Positions 51,950-61,034 are shown, numbered from the stretch's first letter. The stretch: DNA of 64,000 bases from Acinetobacter lwoffii (GCF_019343495.1 NZ_CP072549.1:1674001-1738000), one strand, 5' to 3'. A program made the numbers and translations. The notes: generated by a model from the sequence alone, not told the origin.

Positions 51950-53026
51950 TTGACTGCAGCGATTCGACGTACAGTAGCTTTTCCTGGAATTTCGATGGAC
52001 CGTATACAAGCCATGTTAGGTGCCTATAACGGCCATTTGAAGCAAATTGAACAACGTTTAGACGTCAAAATCTCCCATCGTGGAGAAAGTTTTATTATTG
52101 ATGGTGGAATCGATGCCGTTGAGAGAGCCGAAATGCTCTTGCAACGTCTTCATGAAGAATCTGAACATAGTCAGCAGATTAGTGCAGATATTTTACATCT
52201 GATGATTCAGGGCAGCCAGACTGACCGTGAACTTCAGCAAGATCTGGATGATCAGGAACATACGGGGCTGGACAATGTCTGGCTGCAAACCCGTAAAGGC
52301 CGGATCAACCCGCGTGGTGCCAACCAGAAACGCTATGTACAGCGCATTCTGCAAAGTGATATTTCTTTTGGTATTGGCCCTGCCGGTACAGGTAAAACCT
52401 ATCTCGCCGTTGCAGCTGCAGTGGATATGCTGGAGCGCAATGAAATCCAGCGCATTCTGCTGGTTCGTCCTGCGGTTGAAGCCGGTGAAAAACTCGGTTT
52501 CCTGCCGGGAGATTTAACCCAGAAAATCGATCCTTATTTACGTCCCTTGTATGACGCGCTGTATGAAATGCTTGGCTTTGAAAAAGTGGCCAAGCTGATC
52601 GAACGTCAGGTGATTGAAGTGGCTCCGCTTGCTTATATGCGTGGCCGTACCTTGAATCATTCTTTCGTGATTCTGGATGAAGCGCAGAATACCACCCCTG
52701 AACAGATGAAGATGTTCCTGACCCGCCTAGGTTTTGGTTCACGTGCCGTGATTACCGGCGACGTAACTCAGGTAGATTTACCGCGTGGTCAGCAATCCGG
52801 TCTGTCACATGCCTTGCGTGTGATTGATAAAATTCCTGAAATTCATATCACCCGTTTCCATTCGCGTGATGTGGTACGTCATCAGCTGGTACAGAAAATT
52901 GTTGAAGCCTACGAAGGCTGGGACAGTGAACAGCAGCGTTTAAGTGCTGAAGCACGTGCCGAACGAAAAGCACGTCAGGAAGCCTTGATCGCTGAAAATG
53001 ATGCTGCGGCAGATGCACAGCATTAA
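51950..53026 (+). CDS. ybeZ: PhoH/YbeZ ATPase
   Basis: 358 residues. Starts with TTG at 51950, with AAGGAA five bases upstream. N-terminal KH-like region; Walker A GPAGTGKTYLA near residue 140 and Walker B FVILDEAQNTTPEQM. Works with the YbeY endonuclease in rRNA processing or RNA quality control. Between miaB and ybeY as usual. Confidence 0.95.
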   Translation: MTAAIRRTVAFPGISMDRIQAMLGAYNGHLKQIEQRLDVKISHRGESFIIDGGIDAVERAEMLLQRLHEESEHSQQISADILHLMIQGSQTDRELQQDLDDQEHTGLDNVWLQTRKGRINPRGANQKRYVQRILQSDISFGIGPAGTGKTYLAVAAAVDMLERNEIQRILLVRPAVEAGEKLGFLPGDLTQKIDPYLRPLYDALYEMLGFEKVAKLIERQVIEVAPLAYMRGRTLNHSFVILDEAQNTTPEQMKMFLTRLGFGSRAVITGDVTQVDLPRGQQSGLSHALRVIDKIPEIHITRFHSRDVVRHQLVQKIVEAYEGWDSEQQRLSAEARAERKARQEALIAENDAAADAQH

Positions 53027-53048
53027 GCTTTAAACTTAAGGATTTGTG

Positions 53049-53531
53049 TTGAAACTTAGTCTTTCCTTACAACAGGACTTTCAGTCGCCTGAACTGGTAC
53101 CGAAACGTGCCTATATTAAAAAGGTTGTAGAAACCACTTTACGTCATATCGGCACTCAGAGTAATTGCGAAATCGGAATTGCCTGTGTCGACAATGACGA
53201 AAGTCATAAGCTTAATCTGGAATATCGAGACAAGGACAAACCGACCAATGTACTGTCTTTCCCAAGTGAACTTCCAGATGAAATGGCACAGTTTCTGGAT
53301 GCATTTCCCATTGGTGATCTGGTGATTTGTATTCCGGTGGTATTACGTGAAGCGAGTGAACAAGGCAAAGCGCCTTTGACTCACTTTACCCATATGCTGG
53401 TTCATGGCACCTTGCACCTGATGGGCTATGATCATGAAACCTCGGATGAAGATGCCGAAGAAATGGAAAGCATTGAAATTGAGATTTTAGCCAAGCTGGG
53501 TTTTGAAAACCCTTATCTGGAACAGAACTAA
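53049..53531 (+). CDS. ybeY: YbeY, rRNA-maturation endoribonuclease
   Basis: 160 residues. TTG at 53049 fits best, with AAGGA six bases upstream; the GTG at 53046 is too close to that site. The zinc site [17 protein letters not shown] (HxxxHxxxxxH pattern) and [13 protein letters not shown] are diagnostic. It trims 16S rRNA 3' ends and degrades defective ribosomes. Followed by a terminator. Confidence 0.95.
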   Translation: MKLSLSLQQDFQSPELVPKRAYIKKVVETTLRHIGTQSNCEIGIACVDNDESHKLNLEYRDKDKPTNVLSFPSELPDEMAQFLDAFPIGDLVICIPVVLREASEQGKAPLTHFTHMLVHGTLHLMGYDHETSDEDAEEMESIEIEILAKLGFENPYLEQN

Positions 53532-53542
53532 AATTTGAATAT

Positions 53543-53575
53543 TAAAAAAAGCGGGCCAAGGCTCGCTTTTTTTTA
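53543..53575 (+). terminator. Terminator after ybeY
   Basis: AAAAAGCGGGCC and GGCTCGCTTTTT pair imperfectly around AAG, followed by eight T. Confidence 0.85.
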
Positions 53576-53581
53576 ATGAAA

Positions 53582-53698
53582 GTTGCCCTCCCTCTAACTC
53601 CCTCCCAGAGGGAGGGAGAACATTCATTAGAATCCTATGATTGTTAAACATTATAGATATAGTTCCCTCTCCTTATTAGGAGTAGGTTAGGGAGAGGT
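53582..53698. repeat. Two REP-like CTCCC/GGGAG palindromes
   Basis: First: GCCCTCCCTCTAACTCCCTC then CCAGAGGGAGGGAG (about 53586-53619). Second: TTCCCTCTCCTTATTAGGAG then TAGGTTAGGGAGAGG (about 53662-53697). The second matches the element at 27019-27055. They lie between ybeY and the convergent TonB-like gene. Intergenic dispersed palindromes rather than genes. Confidence 0.6.
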
Positions 53699-53715
53699 CT
53701 TGGTAAATATCAATT

Positions 53716-54582
53716 TTAACGTACCTCAAACTCCGCTTCTGCCGGGTCAAAACGCCAGGTACGAATCACTCGCAGTTCGGAAATTTCTTTCATTTTACTG
53801 TCGAAAGCACCAAATGGGGCTGCCTTACGCACGGAAGCTTTGGCTGCTTCGTCCAGCATGGCATGTCCCGAACTGTCAATCAGCCGAATGGCACGAATTC
53901 CGCCATTCTGGTTCAGGATTACCATCAGCCGCACTTCCCCTGCCAGATTCTGTTGTTTGGCGGCTTCCGGATAATAACGGTTCCCATAGAATTCCACTTT
54001 CTCGCGGAACTTTTCCAGATAGGCGGCCGAAACATCCTGCTTGGCCTGAATCCCATCTACAGTTTTAATTTTTTGCTGACGACTGAAATTTTGTTGACGC
54101 TGTAAATATTGCGCTTCCAGACTGGCGACCATGGCCGCTTTGGCCTGAAACTGGCTTTGTAATTGCTCCTGCATTTTTTTACGCTGATTTTCCTCCGCCT
54201 GCTTTTGCCAGCTCAAAGTGGTCATCAGGACCTTTTCTTCAAAACTGAGCTGTTGTTGCTGTTGCAGCATATCCAGACTTTTTTCCAGCTCTTCACCTGC
54301 CTGCTGTTCCATTAATGGCGAGGGCATATCACTCGACATGCGATGCGCCTCTCTAAACTGACCGGAACCCTGCTGGTCTGTCTGGGCCAGAAAATCGGCA
54401 TGCTCAATTTTTTCATCAGTCTGGCGCAAGCTGACCGCAATTTCTTTGGTGCTGGTATCCAGATCTTGTGGCATACCAAATTCCAGTGTCAGCACGATCA
54501 AATGCAGAATGCCTGCGGCAACCACCGCACTGCTAAACACTGGATCTTTCCACCAAGTTCTGACCAGAGACATGAGTATCAT
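53716..54582 (-). CDS. TonB-family (TonB C-terminal domain) envelope protein
   Basis: Up to 288 residues (start ATG 54582 chosen; alternatives at 54573 and a TTG at 54609, none with a good ribosome site). An N-terminal helix SSAVVAAGILHLIVLTLEFG anchors it to the inner membrane. A Gln/Glu/Ala-rich coiled coil spans the middle (MLQQQQQLSFEEKVLM, KKMQEQLQSQFQAK). The end carries a TonB C-terminal domain (YPEAAKQQNLAGEVRLMVIL, IRTWRFDP). No ExbB/ExbD genes are near. It may energise an outer-membrane receptor or act like TolA. Role unproven. Confidence 0.82.
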   Translation of the reverse strand: MILMSLVRTWWKDPVFSSAVVAAGILHLIVLTLEFGMPQDLDTSTKEIAVSLRQTDEKIEHADFLAQTDQQGSGQFREAHRMSSDMPSPLMEQQAGEELEKSLDMLQQQQQLSFEEKVLMTTLSWQKQAEENQRKKMQEQLQSQFQAKAAMVASLEAQYLQRQQNFSRQQKIKTVDGIQAKQDVSAAYLEKFREKVEFYGNRYYPEAAKQQNLAGEVRLMVILNQNGGIRAIRLIDSSGHAMLDEAAKASVRKAAPFGAFDSKMKEISELRVIRTWRFDPAEAEFEVR

Positions 54583-54836
54583 CGTTTTTTCACATTCGCC
54601 CAAACTCAATACTGAGTTCAGCTCCCCAAAAAAGTATTTGAAAGATTAAAAATAAACGGATTCGTCATTTATCTTTTTAAAATGCCAAATCCATCAAATC
54701 TTCAACGTTACATAACTAAAACTATAAAAATGGTGCTATTTATTTTGCTAAACTTCAAGCATGAACGCTTGTATTTTTCATACAATTCGACAAGATACAT
54801 CCCGAGTCAAAAATAAAGTTGCCAGGACGCTTCAGT

Positions 54837-55523
54837 ATGCAAACGCTAATTTCCAATATTTCCAACCGAATCCGCCAAGTGTATCAGAGGGCGGAAGGAT
54901 TTATTGAAGATGAACGTGAATTTCCCTTATCGCAAGTCTTCCTGAATGCAACCTTTCAGCGCTTTGTCACAGACAATGTCGATGCATTAAAAGACTTACA
55001 TGCAGATTTACACGAAGACTGGCTGCGTTTGTATGCAACACTGGATTATAAAGGCCTGATTGTCACTTTATCGGTTGATTTGAAACTGGTACAGATGGAA
55101 TTGAATAAAACCACCCAGTTGATCGTGTTCGAGCAAATTAGTGATACTCAGCTGATTGAAGCCAAATATCCAAATATGCTGTATAAACTGGGCGTGCGTT
55201 TCGGCTTGTTCTTCTATCAACGTATCTTGAATAAAGATCCTTTGGGAATGATTCTGGAAAAACTGGGCGTAATTAAAGTCATCGATGACTTGCTTTATCT
55301 AGATTTAAATCGCTGGTTAGGTAAAAGCCGATCGGTCATTGATACCTTGGGCAAAGTTCATGTGAATCACGCAGTACTTCGTGAAGCCGAACTGGTGGTG
55401 ATTGGTAATGTCAATCTGGCCGCCCTGTTTAGAAAACTTTCCCAAGATCAGGAAGAGAACTGGGATGAAGACAAGATGGATGACAACCGGGTCACCCCTA
55501 TCAAACAGAAAGATCCTTCTTAA
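54837..55523 (+). CDS. Conserved hypothetical protein
   Basis: 228 residues from the ATG at 54837, with AGGA nine bases upstream; the frame is open further upstream. No signal peptide; the middle (DYKGLIVTLSVDLKLVQMEL) looks beta-rich and the second half is helical with a hydrophobic stretch (LYKLGVRFGLFFYQRI). The C-terminus is acidic (QEENWDEDKMDD). I do not recognise the family. A helical lipid- or partner-binding role would be pure guesswork. It stands alone. Confidence 0.6.
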   Translation: MQTLISNISNRIRQVYQRAEGFIEDEREFPLSQVFLNATFQRFVTDNVDALKDLHADLHEDWLRLYATLDYKGLIVTLSVDLKLVQMELNKTTQLIVFEQISDTQLIEAKYPNMLYKLGVRFGLFFYQRILNKDPLGMILEKLGVIKVIDDLLYLDLNRWLGKSRSVIDTLGKVHVNHAVLREAELVVIGNVNLAALFRKLSQDQEENWDEDKMDDNRVTPIKQKDPS

Positions 55524-55682
55524 ATCATGTCAAACGTAGTTTTTGAAAAAAAGTTCCATAAAACTACATGAAATATACATTTTTGGCAGAAATATCCCTT
55601 CAACTTCCATATTTTGCCCAAATAATAAAGGGTGCAATAAATGATATTTTTTGCCCGTTTAACCAATATAGGAAAATAACTG

Positions 55683-56396
55683 ATGGCGAAGACTGTATTC
55701 AAAACTTTAGTGATGACCACGGGTCTGAGCAGCGCGATACTGTTCACTGGTATTTCTAGCCAGGCTTTTGCCATGACTCCTTTTCAGGCCAGTTATCAAT
55801 TTAGCTATAATGGCAAGAACATGGGTTCTGCAACACGGACTCTAAGTAAATCTGGCAATAACTGGACTTATGTCTTTGCTGCAAAAGCTGGAGGGATTGC
55901 CTCTGCAACCGAAACCAGCCGCTTTACTTTTAATAATGGCAAGATCGGCTCAAGCAGTTTCAGTCGCAGTAGTAAAGTATTGGTGCATAACAACACTATG
56001 AGTATTAATTTCAATCCTTCCAGCAAAACTATCAGTACCAAGAAAGATGATGAAAAACGTTCTTTTGCCTGGAGAGCAGATGTTCTGGATGAGTTGAATG
56101 CGGAATTGCAGATCCGTGAAGATTTAAAAAATTCAGGCCTGAAAGCAAATTACTACATCGCTGATGCTAAAGAAGTTGAAGGCCGCAAGTTTGTCAAACA
56201 GGGTTCAGAGACTATAAGTACCAAATACGGATCTTTTAATACCATTAAAGTGGTGATGAAACATAGCAAACCAGGTCGTGAAACCATTTTCTGGCTGGCA
56301 CCAAAACTTGACTATCTTCCAGTCAAAGTTTCGCATGTCGACAAGAAAACCTCCTATGGTTTACTGTTAACTGACTATAAAGGTGCAAGCAACTAA
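55683..56396 (+). CDS. DUF3108 exported protein
   Basis: 237 residues. Signal peptide ends near SSQAFA. The body is the beta-rich DUF3108 fold: PFQASYQFSYNGKNMGSATRTLS, then RKFVKQGSETISTKYGSFNT and RETIFWLAPKLDYLPVKVSHV. AGGAAA precedes the ATG by eight bases. Members are periplasmic and thought to bind polysaccharide or lipoprotein partners; function unknown. Confidence 0.85.
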   Translation: MAKTVFKTLVMTTGLSSAILFTGISSQAFAMTPFQASYQFSYNGKNMGSATRTLSKSGNNWTYVFAAKAGGIASATETSRFTFNNGKIGSSSFSRSSKVLVHNNTMSINFNPSSKTISTKKDDEKRSFAWRADVLDELNAELQIREDLKNSGLKANYYIADAKEVEGRKFVKQGSETISTKYGSFNTIKVVMKHSKPGRETIFWLAPKLDYLPVKVSHVDKKTSYGLLLTDYKGASN

Positions 56397-56418
56397 GTTT
56401 TTGGCGAATTTCACTTGA

Positions 56419-57060
<642 letters not shown>

Positions 57061-57077
57061 GCTCGCCAATGAATTTC

Positions 57078-57104
57078 AAAAGAGCGCTGATGCGCTCTTT
57101 TTTT
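57078..57104 (+). terminator. Terminator of xpt
   Basis: AAAGAGCGC and GCGCTCTTT pair around TGAT, followed by T run. Confidence 0.92.
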
Positions 57105-57320
57105 ATTGCGTTTTTCTGATGATATAAATTTAAAATATCCAAAACTCGGCTATAGCTCAGCCTAAATTCTTATTTATTCTTCCAGATTTGATCCTAGATA
57201 AATGACTTAATCTTAAGCTCCAGACTACTCAATTTCTGAAATAGAGAGTGTCAAACAATAAGTACTTTTTTATCCGATGAATAAACAACAATTTATGTGG
57301 ATGTTATTATAAAATAAAGA

Positions 57321-57348
57321 GGCCTAACTATCTGCCAATAGTTAGACC
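57321..57348 (-). terminator. Weak terminator for the CsgG-like operon
   Basis: CTAACTAT (57324-57331) pairs with ATAGTTAG (57338-57345). On the minus strand a T-rich CTTTATTTTA tail follows within a few bases. It lies 24 bases beyond the last gene of the operon. Confidence 0.6.
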
Positions 57349-57371
57349 TGTGTTCACCTCGAAAAAAGAGT

Positions 57372-58046
57372 TTATTTAACAGTCACAGTGATACTACCGC
57401 TATTCACAGCACCGATAGCGGTAGTTGTGATGCTGTTGTTAATAGCAGTTTGAGTTCCTTCTGAAATAGCACTGACAGATGCATCAATAGCACCCGCATT
57501 ATAGGCAATATTCGCTACACTATAATTGCTTAAAGTTTCATTGATTTCCTCACTATAGTCAGTACTCAGTGTCGAACTTATAACTTCCGAGATATCTGAA
57601 CTATCCGAAACCTCTGATAGCTCCTCTAGAGTTTCAGAATTATTAGTTGCACTGGTTACTGCACTGTAGTCGTAGTTATCCGTGGCATCTGATATGTCTG
57701 ATACCACCTTATTGTAGCTACCCTGCTCAATACTGATACTACCTGTATTCGCGGCACCAATCGCAGTAGTTTCAATTGTACCTTCAATTGAACTAATGGC
57801 CTCTGGTGCTTCTCTTGTAGCTTCTGCAATTGCTTCTAAATCAACGCTTGCATCAACATCACCTGTATTCACTGCAAGATTCAAAGCAGAACCATTTTCA
57901 ACCTGCTGAGAAATAGAATCCAAGGTAGCTTGCAAGCCTGTATCTACGGTGACGTCAGTAGGTGTTTCATCTCCTTGGGCATATGCCATACCTGCGCTAG
58001 ACAGAAAGGCGACGGATAAAGCGATTGTTTTGATCGTGTTTTTCAT
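57372..58046 (-). CDS. Secreted repeat protein, probable fibre subunit of a CsgG/HfaB-type system
   Basis: 224 residues. Signal peptide ends at AYA (residue 23). Low complexity, acidic, rich in Ser/Thr/Asn/Ala/Ile with no Cys. Two imperfect internal copies carry the blocks NLAVNTGDVDASV (56-68) and NIAYNAGAIDASV (179-191). Each is followed by TTAIGAANTGSIS (93-105) or TTAIGAVNSGSIT (208-220). A QGSYNKV segment (108-114) recalls curlin QxGxxN repeats. It is the last gene of the operon, 84 bases from the CsgG-like gene. Role as polymer subunit is inferred. Confidence 0.65.
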   Translation of the reverse strand: MKNTIKTIALSVAFLSSAGMAYAQGDETPTDVTVDTGLQATLDSISQQVENGSALNLAVNTGDVDASVDLEAIAEATREAPEAISSIEGTIETTAIGAANTGSISIEQGSYNKVVSDISDATDNYDYSAVTSATNNSETLEELSEVSDSSDISEVISSTLSTDYSEEINETLSNYSVANIAYNAGAIDASVSAISEGTQTAINNSITTTAIGAVNSGSITVTVK

Positions 58047-58130
58047 CGTTGTTCTTCCTACTTTTGTTTTGAAGTACCTCTCGCTAAGTACTCCTTCTTA
58101 TAATGGGAGCGAGCCCATTTTTAAATATTT

Positions 58131-59336
58131 TTAATCACGCTGGGTGCTAGACCAGTAATTTTCGACCACCTCAGGATTGGCCTCCCATAGCGTTGTGGTT
58201 TTTTCATCTTCTTGTTCTTTATCAGCCTTTTCTTGAGTATCTTTTTCTTCATTCTTTTCATTTGAAGAAGGTGGATGCTGCTTCTTGCTAATATATTTAA
58301 TCAAGTCCTGTTTGCTCATTTCAGGCTCTGCTTCAGGGTTTTGAATCACCTCGGACTCTTTCTGTTTTGGCGGTTTCGTATCTTTGCTCGGTGAGTTGGT
58401 TGACTTATTTTTTTCATTAGATGAGTCTGCCTGGCTTGAGACTGACTCCTGAACAACACTGCTTGAAGCTGTACTATTTTGTTGCTGGTTTTTCTTGTAT
58501 TTATGCAGAGCGACAGAACTTCGGGTTAAGTTCAATTGACCAAACTCTGGCGGTATCTGCGCACGGCAACTTTCAAATACGGCGGGTGGGACAACCTGAC
58601 TCAGCAATTCAAAAGTGGCCAGATTCAACATTTGCCGCAAGGCAAAGTTAGTTGCCTCTCGTTCTCCTTTTCCAATCTGAATATTTAAGAGTGTACGACC
58701 AGCGAATCTGCCTGCACTTAAGCCATAATCCTGTGCAGCAATTTGCTTCTGCAATGAAACATTGCCCACGACTTTACTGCTGCGGGTATCAGTCAAAGAT
58801 AAATCCAGACCGACCATAATCCGGGTTTGACTATAATTCGGACCGACACCAGCGATCTGCATGTCAAAACCACCACCCGGAATAAAATCCAGACTGTTAA
58901 TACTGCCTGTCACATAATAATCAGAAGCCTGGATTTGTCTTGGATCACGAATGCCCCACTTGGCTTCGCTTTCGATAATCCGGGGATCACGCCGGTTCAT
59001 TAAGCTTACCCCCGCCTGAAACAAGGCAGATTGCACCATATCTCCCGCACCTTGGGTCACCATTTTTCCGCTACCACCATTGGTAACTACATCCTTACCG
59101 GTTTGATCCAGAATTGCCCCCACGGAGAAACTCACATCACTACGTAATTGTCCTTTTAGGCAGGATAAAGCCATATCAAAAGGGGTAAAAATATCGGTAA
59201 TTGGGGGGCCTTGTACCAGGCTAACTGGCTTCTTGTTTGAAGGTGCCAAGCCTGTGCAGCCTGTTAAAAAAGAGCTGAAAAGGACAGTGGCACTCACGAA
59301 AGATATATGTCTTCTGGTCGAGGAGAAATTCAACAT
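58131..59336 (-). CDS. CsgG/HfaB-type outer-membrane secretion lipoprotein
   Basis: 401 residues. Lipobox LTGC with Cys27. The CsgG-like body (about 40-270) shows FDMALSCLKGQLRSDVSFSVG, FIPGGGFDMQIAGVGPNY, RIMVGLDLSLTDTRSSKVVG and the C-terminal helix region. CsgG forms a nine-fold channel that exports unfolded fibre subunits. A low-complexity charged tail of more than 100 residues (Lys/Glu/Ser-rich) follows, absent from the 277-residue E. coli CsgG. ATG overlaps the upstream gene by seven bases, with AGGAG seven bases upstream inside it. The HfaB assignment is the nearest I know. Confidence 0.78.
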   Translation of the reverse strand: MLNFSSTRRHISFVSATVLFSSFLTGCTGLAPSNKKPVSLVQGPPITDIFTPFDMALSCLKGQLRSDVSFSVGAILDQTGKDVVTNGGSGKMVTQGAGDMVQSALFQAGVSLMNRRDPRIIESEAKWGIRDPRQIQASDYYVTGSINSLDFIPGGGFDMQIAGVGPNYSQTRIMVGLDLSLTDTRSSKVVGNVSLQKQIAAQDYGLSAGRFAGRTLLNIQIGKGEREATNFALRQMLNLATFELLSQVVPPAVFESCRAQIPPEFGQLNLTRSSVALHKYKKNQQQNSTASSSVVQESVSSQADSSNEKNKSTNSPSKDTKPPKQKESEVIQNPEAEPEMSKQDLIKYISKKQHPPSSNEKNEEKDTQEKADKEQEDEKTTTLWEANPEVVENYWSSTQRD

Positions 59337-59707
59337 TGTGATTCTCCTGGTCTGTTACTTAAATTAAGACAGCGCTGAGGATTTTGGTTGGTATTTGAAT
59401 TGACTGGTGCTTCATTCAGCAACTCACTCGTAATATCGATACTGTTGTCTGTACCCTCTACATTGATATTGTTGGTCGGGGTATTTACCGTCCCGATGGA
59501 GGTGGTCGAAGTGCTATGAACGGTGGTTTTACCTAATCCGGAATAATAGTCTGACTCCTTAAGTTCGATCAGATTGGCTTGAACTAGATTCTCATTGGAA
59601 CGGGCACTGGATGATTTCCAACGCTGAGTCCACTCATCAGAGGTGGCATAAGCGTTACTCAGAAAACATAAACCTAATAAACCCAGATTGATAACTAATA
59701 TTCTCAT
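59330..59707 (-). CDS. Small secreted protein, possible HfaA-like minor subunit
   Basis: 125 residues. Signal peptide ends at NAYA (residue 21). The mature protein holds TTSIGTVNTPTNNINVEG (68-85) and GTDNSIDI, matching the motif in the repeat protein of the same operon. Two late Cys (113 and 125) are present. It is translationally coupled to the CsgG-like gene by a seven-base overlap. It may nucleate or anchor the fibre as CsgB or HfaA do; this is inference from context and motif, not similarity I can measure. Confidence 0.6.
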   Translation of the reverse strand: MRILVINLGLLGLCFLSNAYATSDEWTQRWKSSSARSNENLVQANLIELKESDYYSGLGKTTVHSTSTTSIGTVNTPTNNINVEGTDNSIDITSELLNEAPVNSNTNQNPQRCLNLSNRPGESQC

Positions 59708-60553
59708 AATCTTAATATCCTCTGATTTAAGATATTTATTTAATTTTTCGTTTAAGTAAGATTAAATTTATCTGAAAAATATTAAATCACATAAAATTAT
59801 AAAATGTAGAAAATATCCCTATTCACATATTTTTTTGTTTTATTTAAAAATATAAATTATTGTTTTTATTAAATTAATATATATTTGTTTATTATTTGTG
59901 ATTTGTAAGAAATCATTATATAAATTTTTTTTGAATATAAAATTCATCCAAAAAACTTGATTAAGATAATATATTTTTTATATTATCAATAATCAAAAAT
60001 TTATCTAATAAAGATTAGAATTATTATACTTTTTATATTTTAAAAGTCGTAAATTTTTATTTTATTAGAACTTCTATTTAATAAGGATAAATGTCACGAT
60101 TTATTTAAAATATAATTAATCAATTACAATGAAGGTGACTTATAAAGAAACGCCAATATTCAGATGTATTTTGGCTGAAAACTTGAATAGACCTGATAAG
60201 AACTCGTTTACATATTTTTCGACTTCCCTTCCTTTTTCATTTCGAATCCAGAAATGGCCTACCTAAGATCGCAATATTTAGACTGATGAGAGAAGAACAT
60301 TTCTGATGATCTTGAGATTTGCCATTTCCTCAATGACAGGTTAAGAATTGCGTTAATCAACCAAGAAGGCATATATTTACAGCTGAAATACAATGTTTTA
60401 GCGTGAACTCAACTAGAATCAAGTGAGTATGCAATGTTTCTGATTTGCGAATTCAAAACTTATCTAGTGTGTTGTTGTATGTTATGAATACGTGCTGATC
60501 AGGGCACACATCCTATTCCCGACAAACCTAAAACAAGCACATCTCAATCCTTG
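59708..60553. other. About 0.85-kb extremely AT-rich intergenic region upstream of the CsgG-like operon
   Basis: The first 420 bases are almost pure A/T with runs of A and T and no gene. It must carry the operon promoter on the minus strand and perhaps the promoter of the plus-strand gene at 60554. The 60130-60553 part is less AT-rich but also holds no gene I can support. Such DNA is typical of H-NS-type silencing and regulatory bending. Confidence 0.6.
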
Positions 60554-60997
60554 ATGGAACAATCTATGCAATGTCCTAAATGTGGCTCAGCTGATATCGA
60601 ACAGCGCGATCATGAGCAGAATTTAAAGAAAATTGGCGGCATTCTCATGAGTTCAGCGGGTGCAACTGCAGGGACTGTGGGTGGCGCTGCTTCAGGTGCA
60701 TCGATTGGCGCTGCAATTGGTACAGTAGCCGGACCTTTAGGTGTGATTGTCGGCGGAACCGTAGGCACTTTTGTCGGTGCAATCAGTGTCGGGATTACCG
60801 GCGGTGTGGTCGGTAATTTTCTGGGGAAAAAAGCCGGGGTTTCTGTCGACCGTAATCTGTTTCAGGATTATCAATGTCTGAAATGCAAATACAGATTTAG
60901 TCAAAAAGATCAAAAAGATCAAAAAGATCAAAAAGATCAAAAAGATCAAAAAGATCAAAAAGATCAAAAAGATCAAAAAGATCAAAAAGAAGCCTAA
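60554..60997 (+). CDS. Glycine-zipper membrane protein with split zinc ribbon and QKD-repeat tail
   Basis: 147 residues from the ATG at 60554 (an internal ATG at 60566 is possible). CPKCGS (Cys7, Cys10) near the start and CLKC (Cys108, Cys111) near residue 110 together look like one zinc ribbon divided by a glycine-zipper segment (about 28-91, Gly/Ala-rich). The C-terminal tail is nine perfect QKD tripeptides (117-143) plus QKEA, encoded by 9-base direct repeats. No good ribosome site is visible. Function unknown; membrane insertion is inferred. Confidence 0.7.
   Translation: MEQSMQCPKCGSADIEQRDHEQNLKKIGGILMSSAGATAGTVGGAASGASIGAAIGTVAGPLGVIVGGTVGTFVGAISVGITGGVVGNFLGKKAGVSVDRNLFQDYQCLKCKYRFSQKDQKDQKDQKDQKDQKDQKDQKDQKDQKEA
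60902..60991 (+). repeat. Nine-base tandem repeat (CAAAAAGAT) with nine perfect copies plus one variant
   Basis: Unit CAAAAAGAT is repeated at 60902-60982 and followed by CAAAAAGAA. Being a multiple of three, copy-number change alters tail length without shifting the frame. This is a typical slippage-prone microsatellite. Confidence 0.95.
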
Positions 60998-61004
60998 TAA
61001 AATT

Positions 61005-61034
61005 CAGGAAATGAAGTTCATGCTTCATTTCCTG
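61005..61034. terminator. Perfect 12-base hairpin between convergent genes
   Basis: CAGGAAATGAAG (61005-61016) pairs perfectly with CTTCATTTCCTG (61023-61034) around TTCATG. The T run is only moderate on either strand. Probably a terminator for the convergent repeat-tail gene and wrbA. Confidence 0.7.

Noticed and set aside
60737..60985. Reverse frame reading FLIFLI repeats
   Set aside because: It is the mirror of the nine-base repeat in the plus-strand gene and has no ribosome site of its own.
60902..60991. Tandem repeats considered as a CRISPR array
   Set aside because: Units are nine bases without spacers and lie inside a reading frame.
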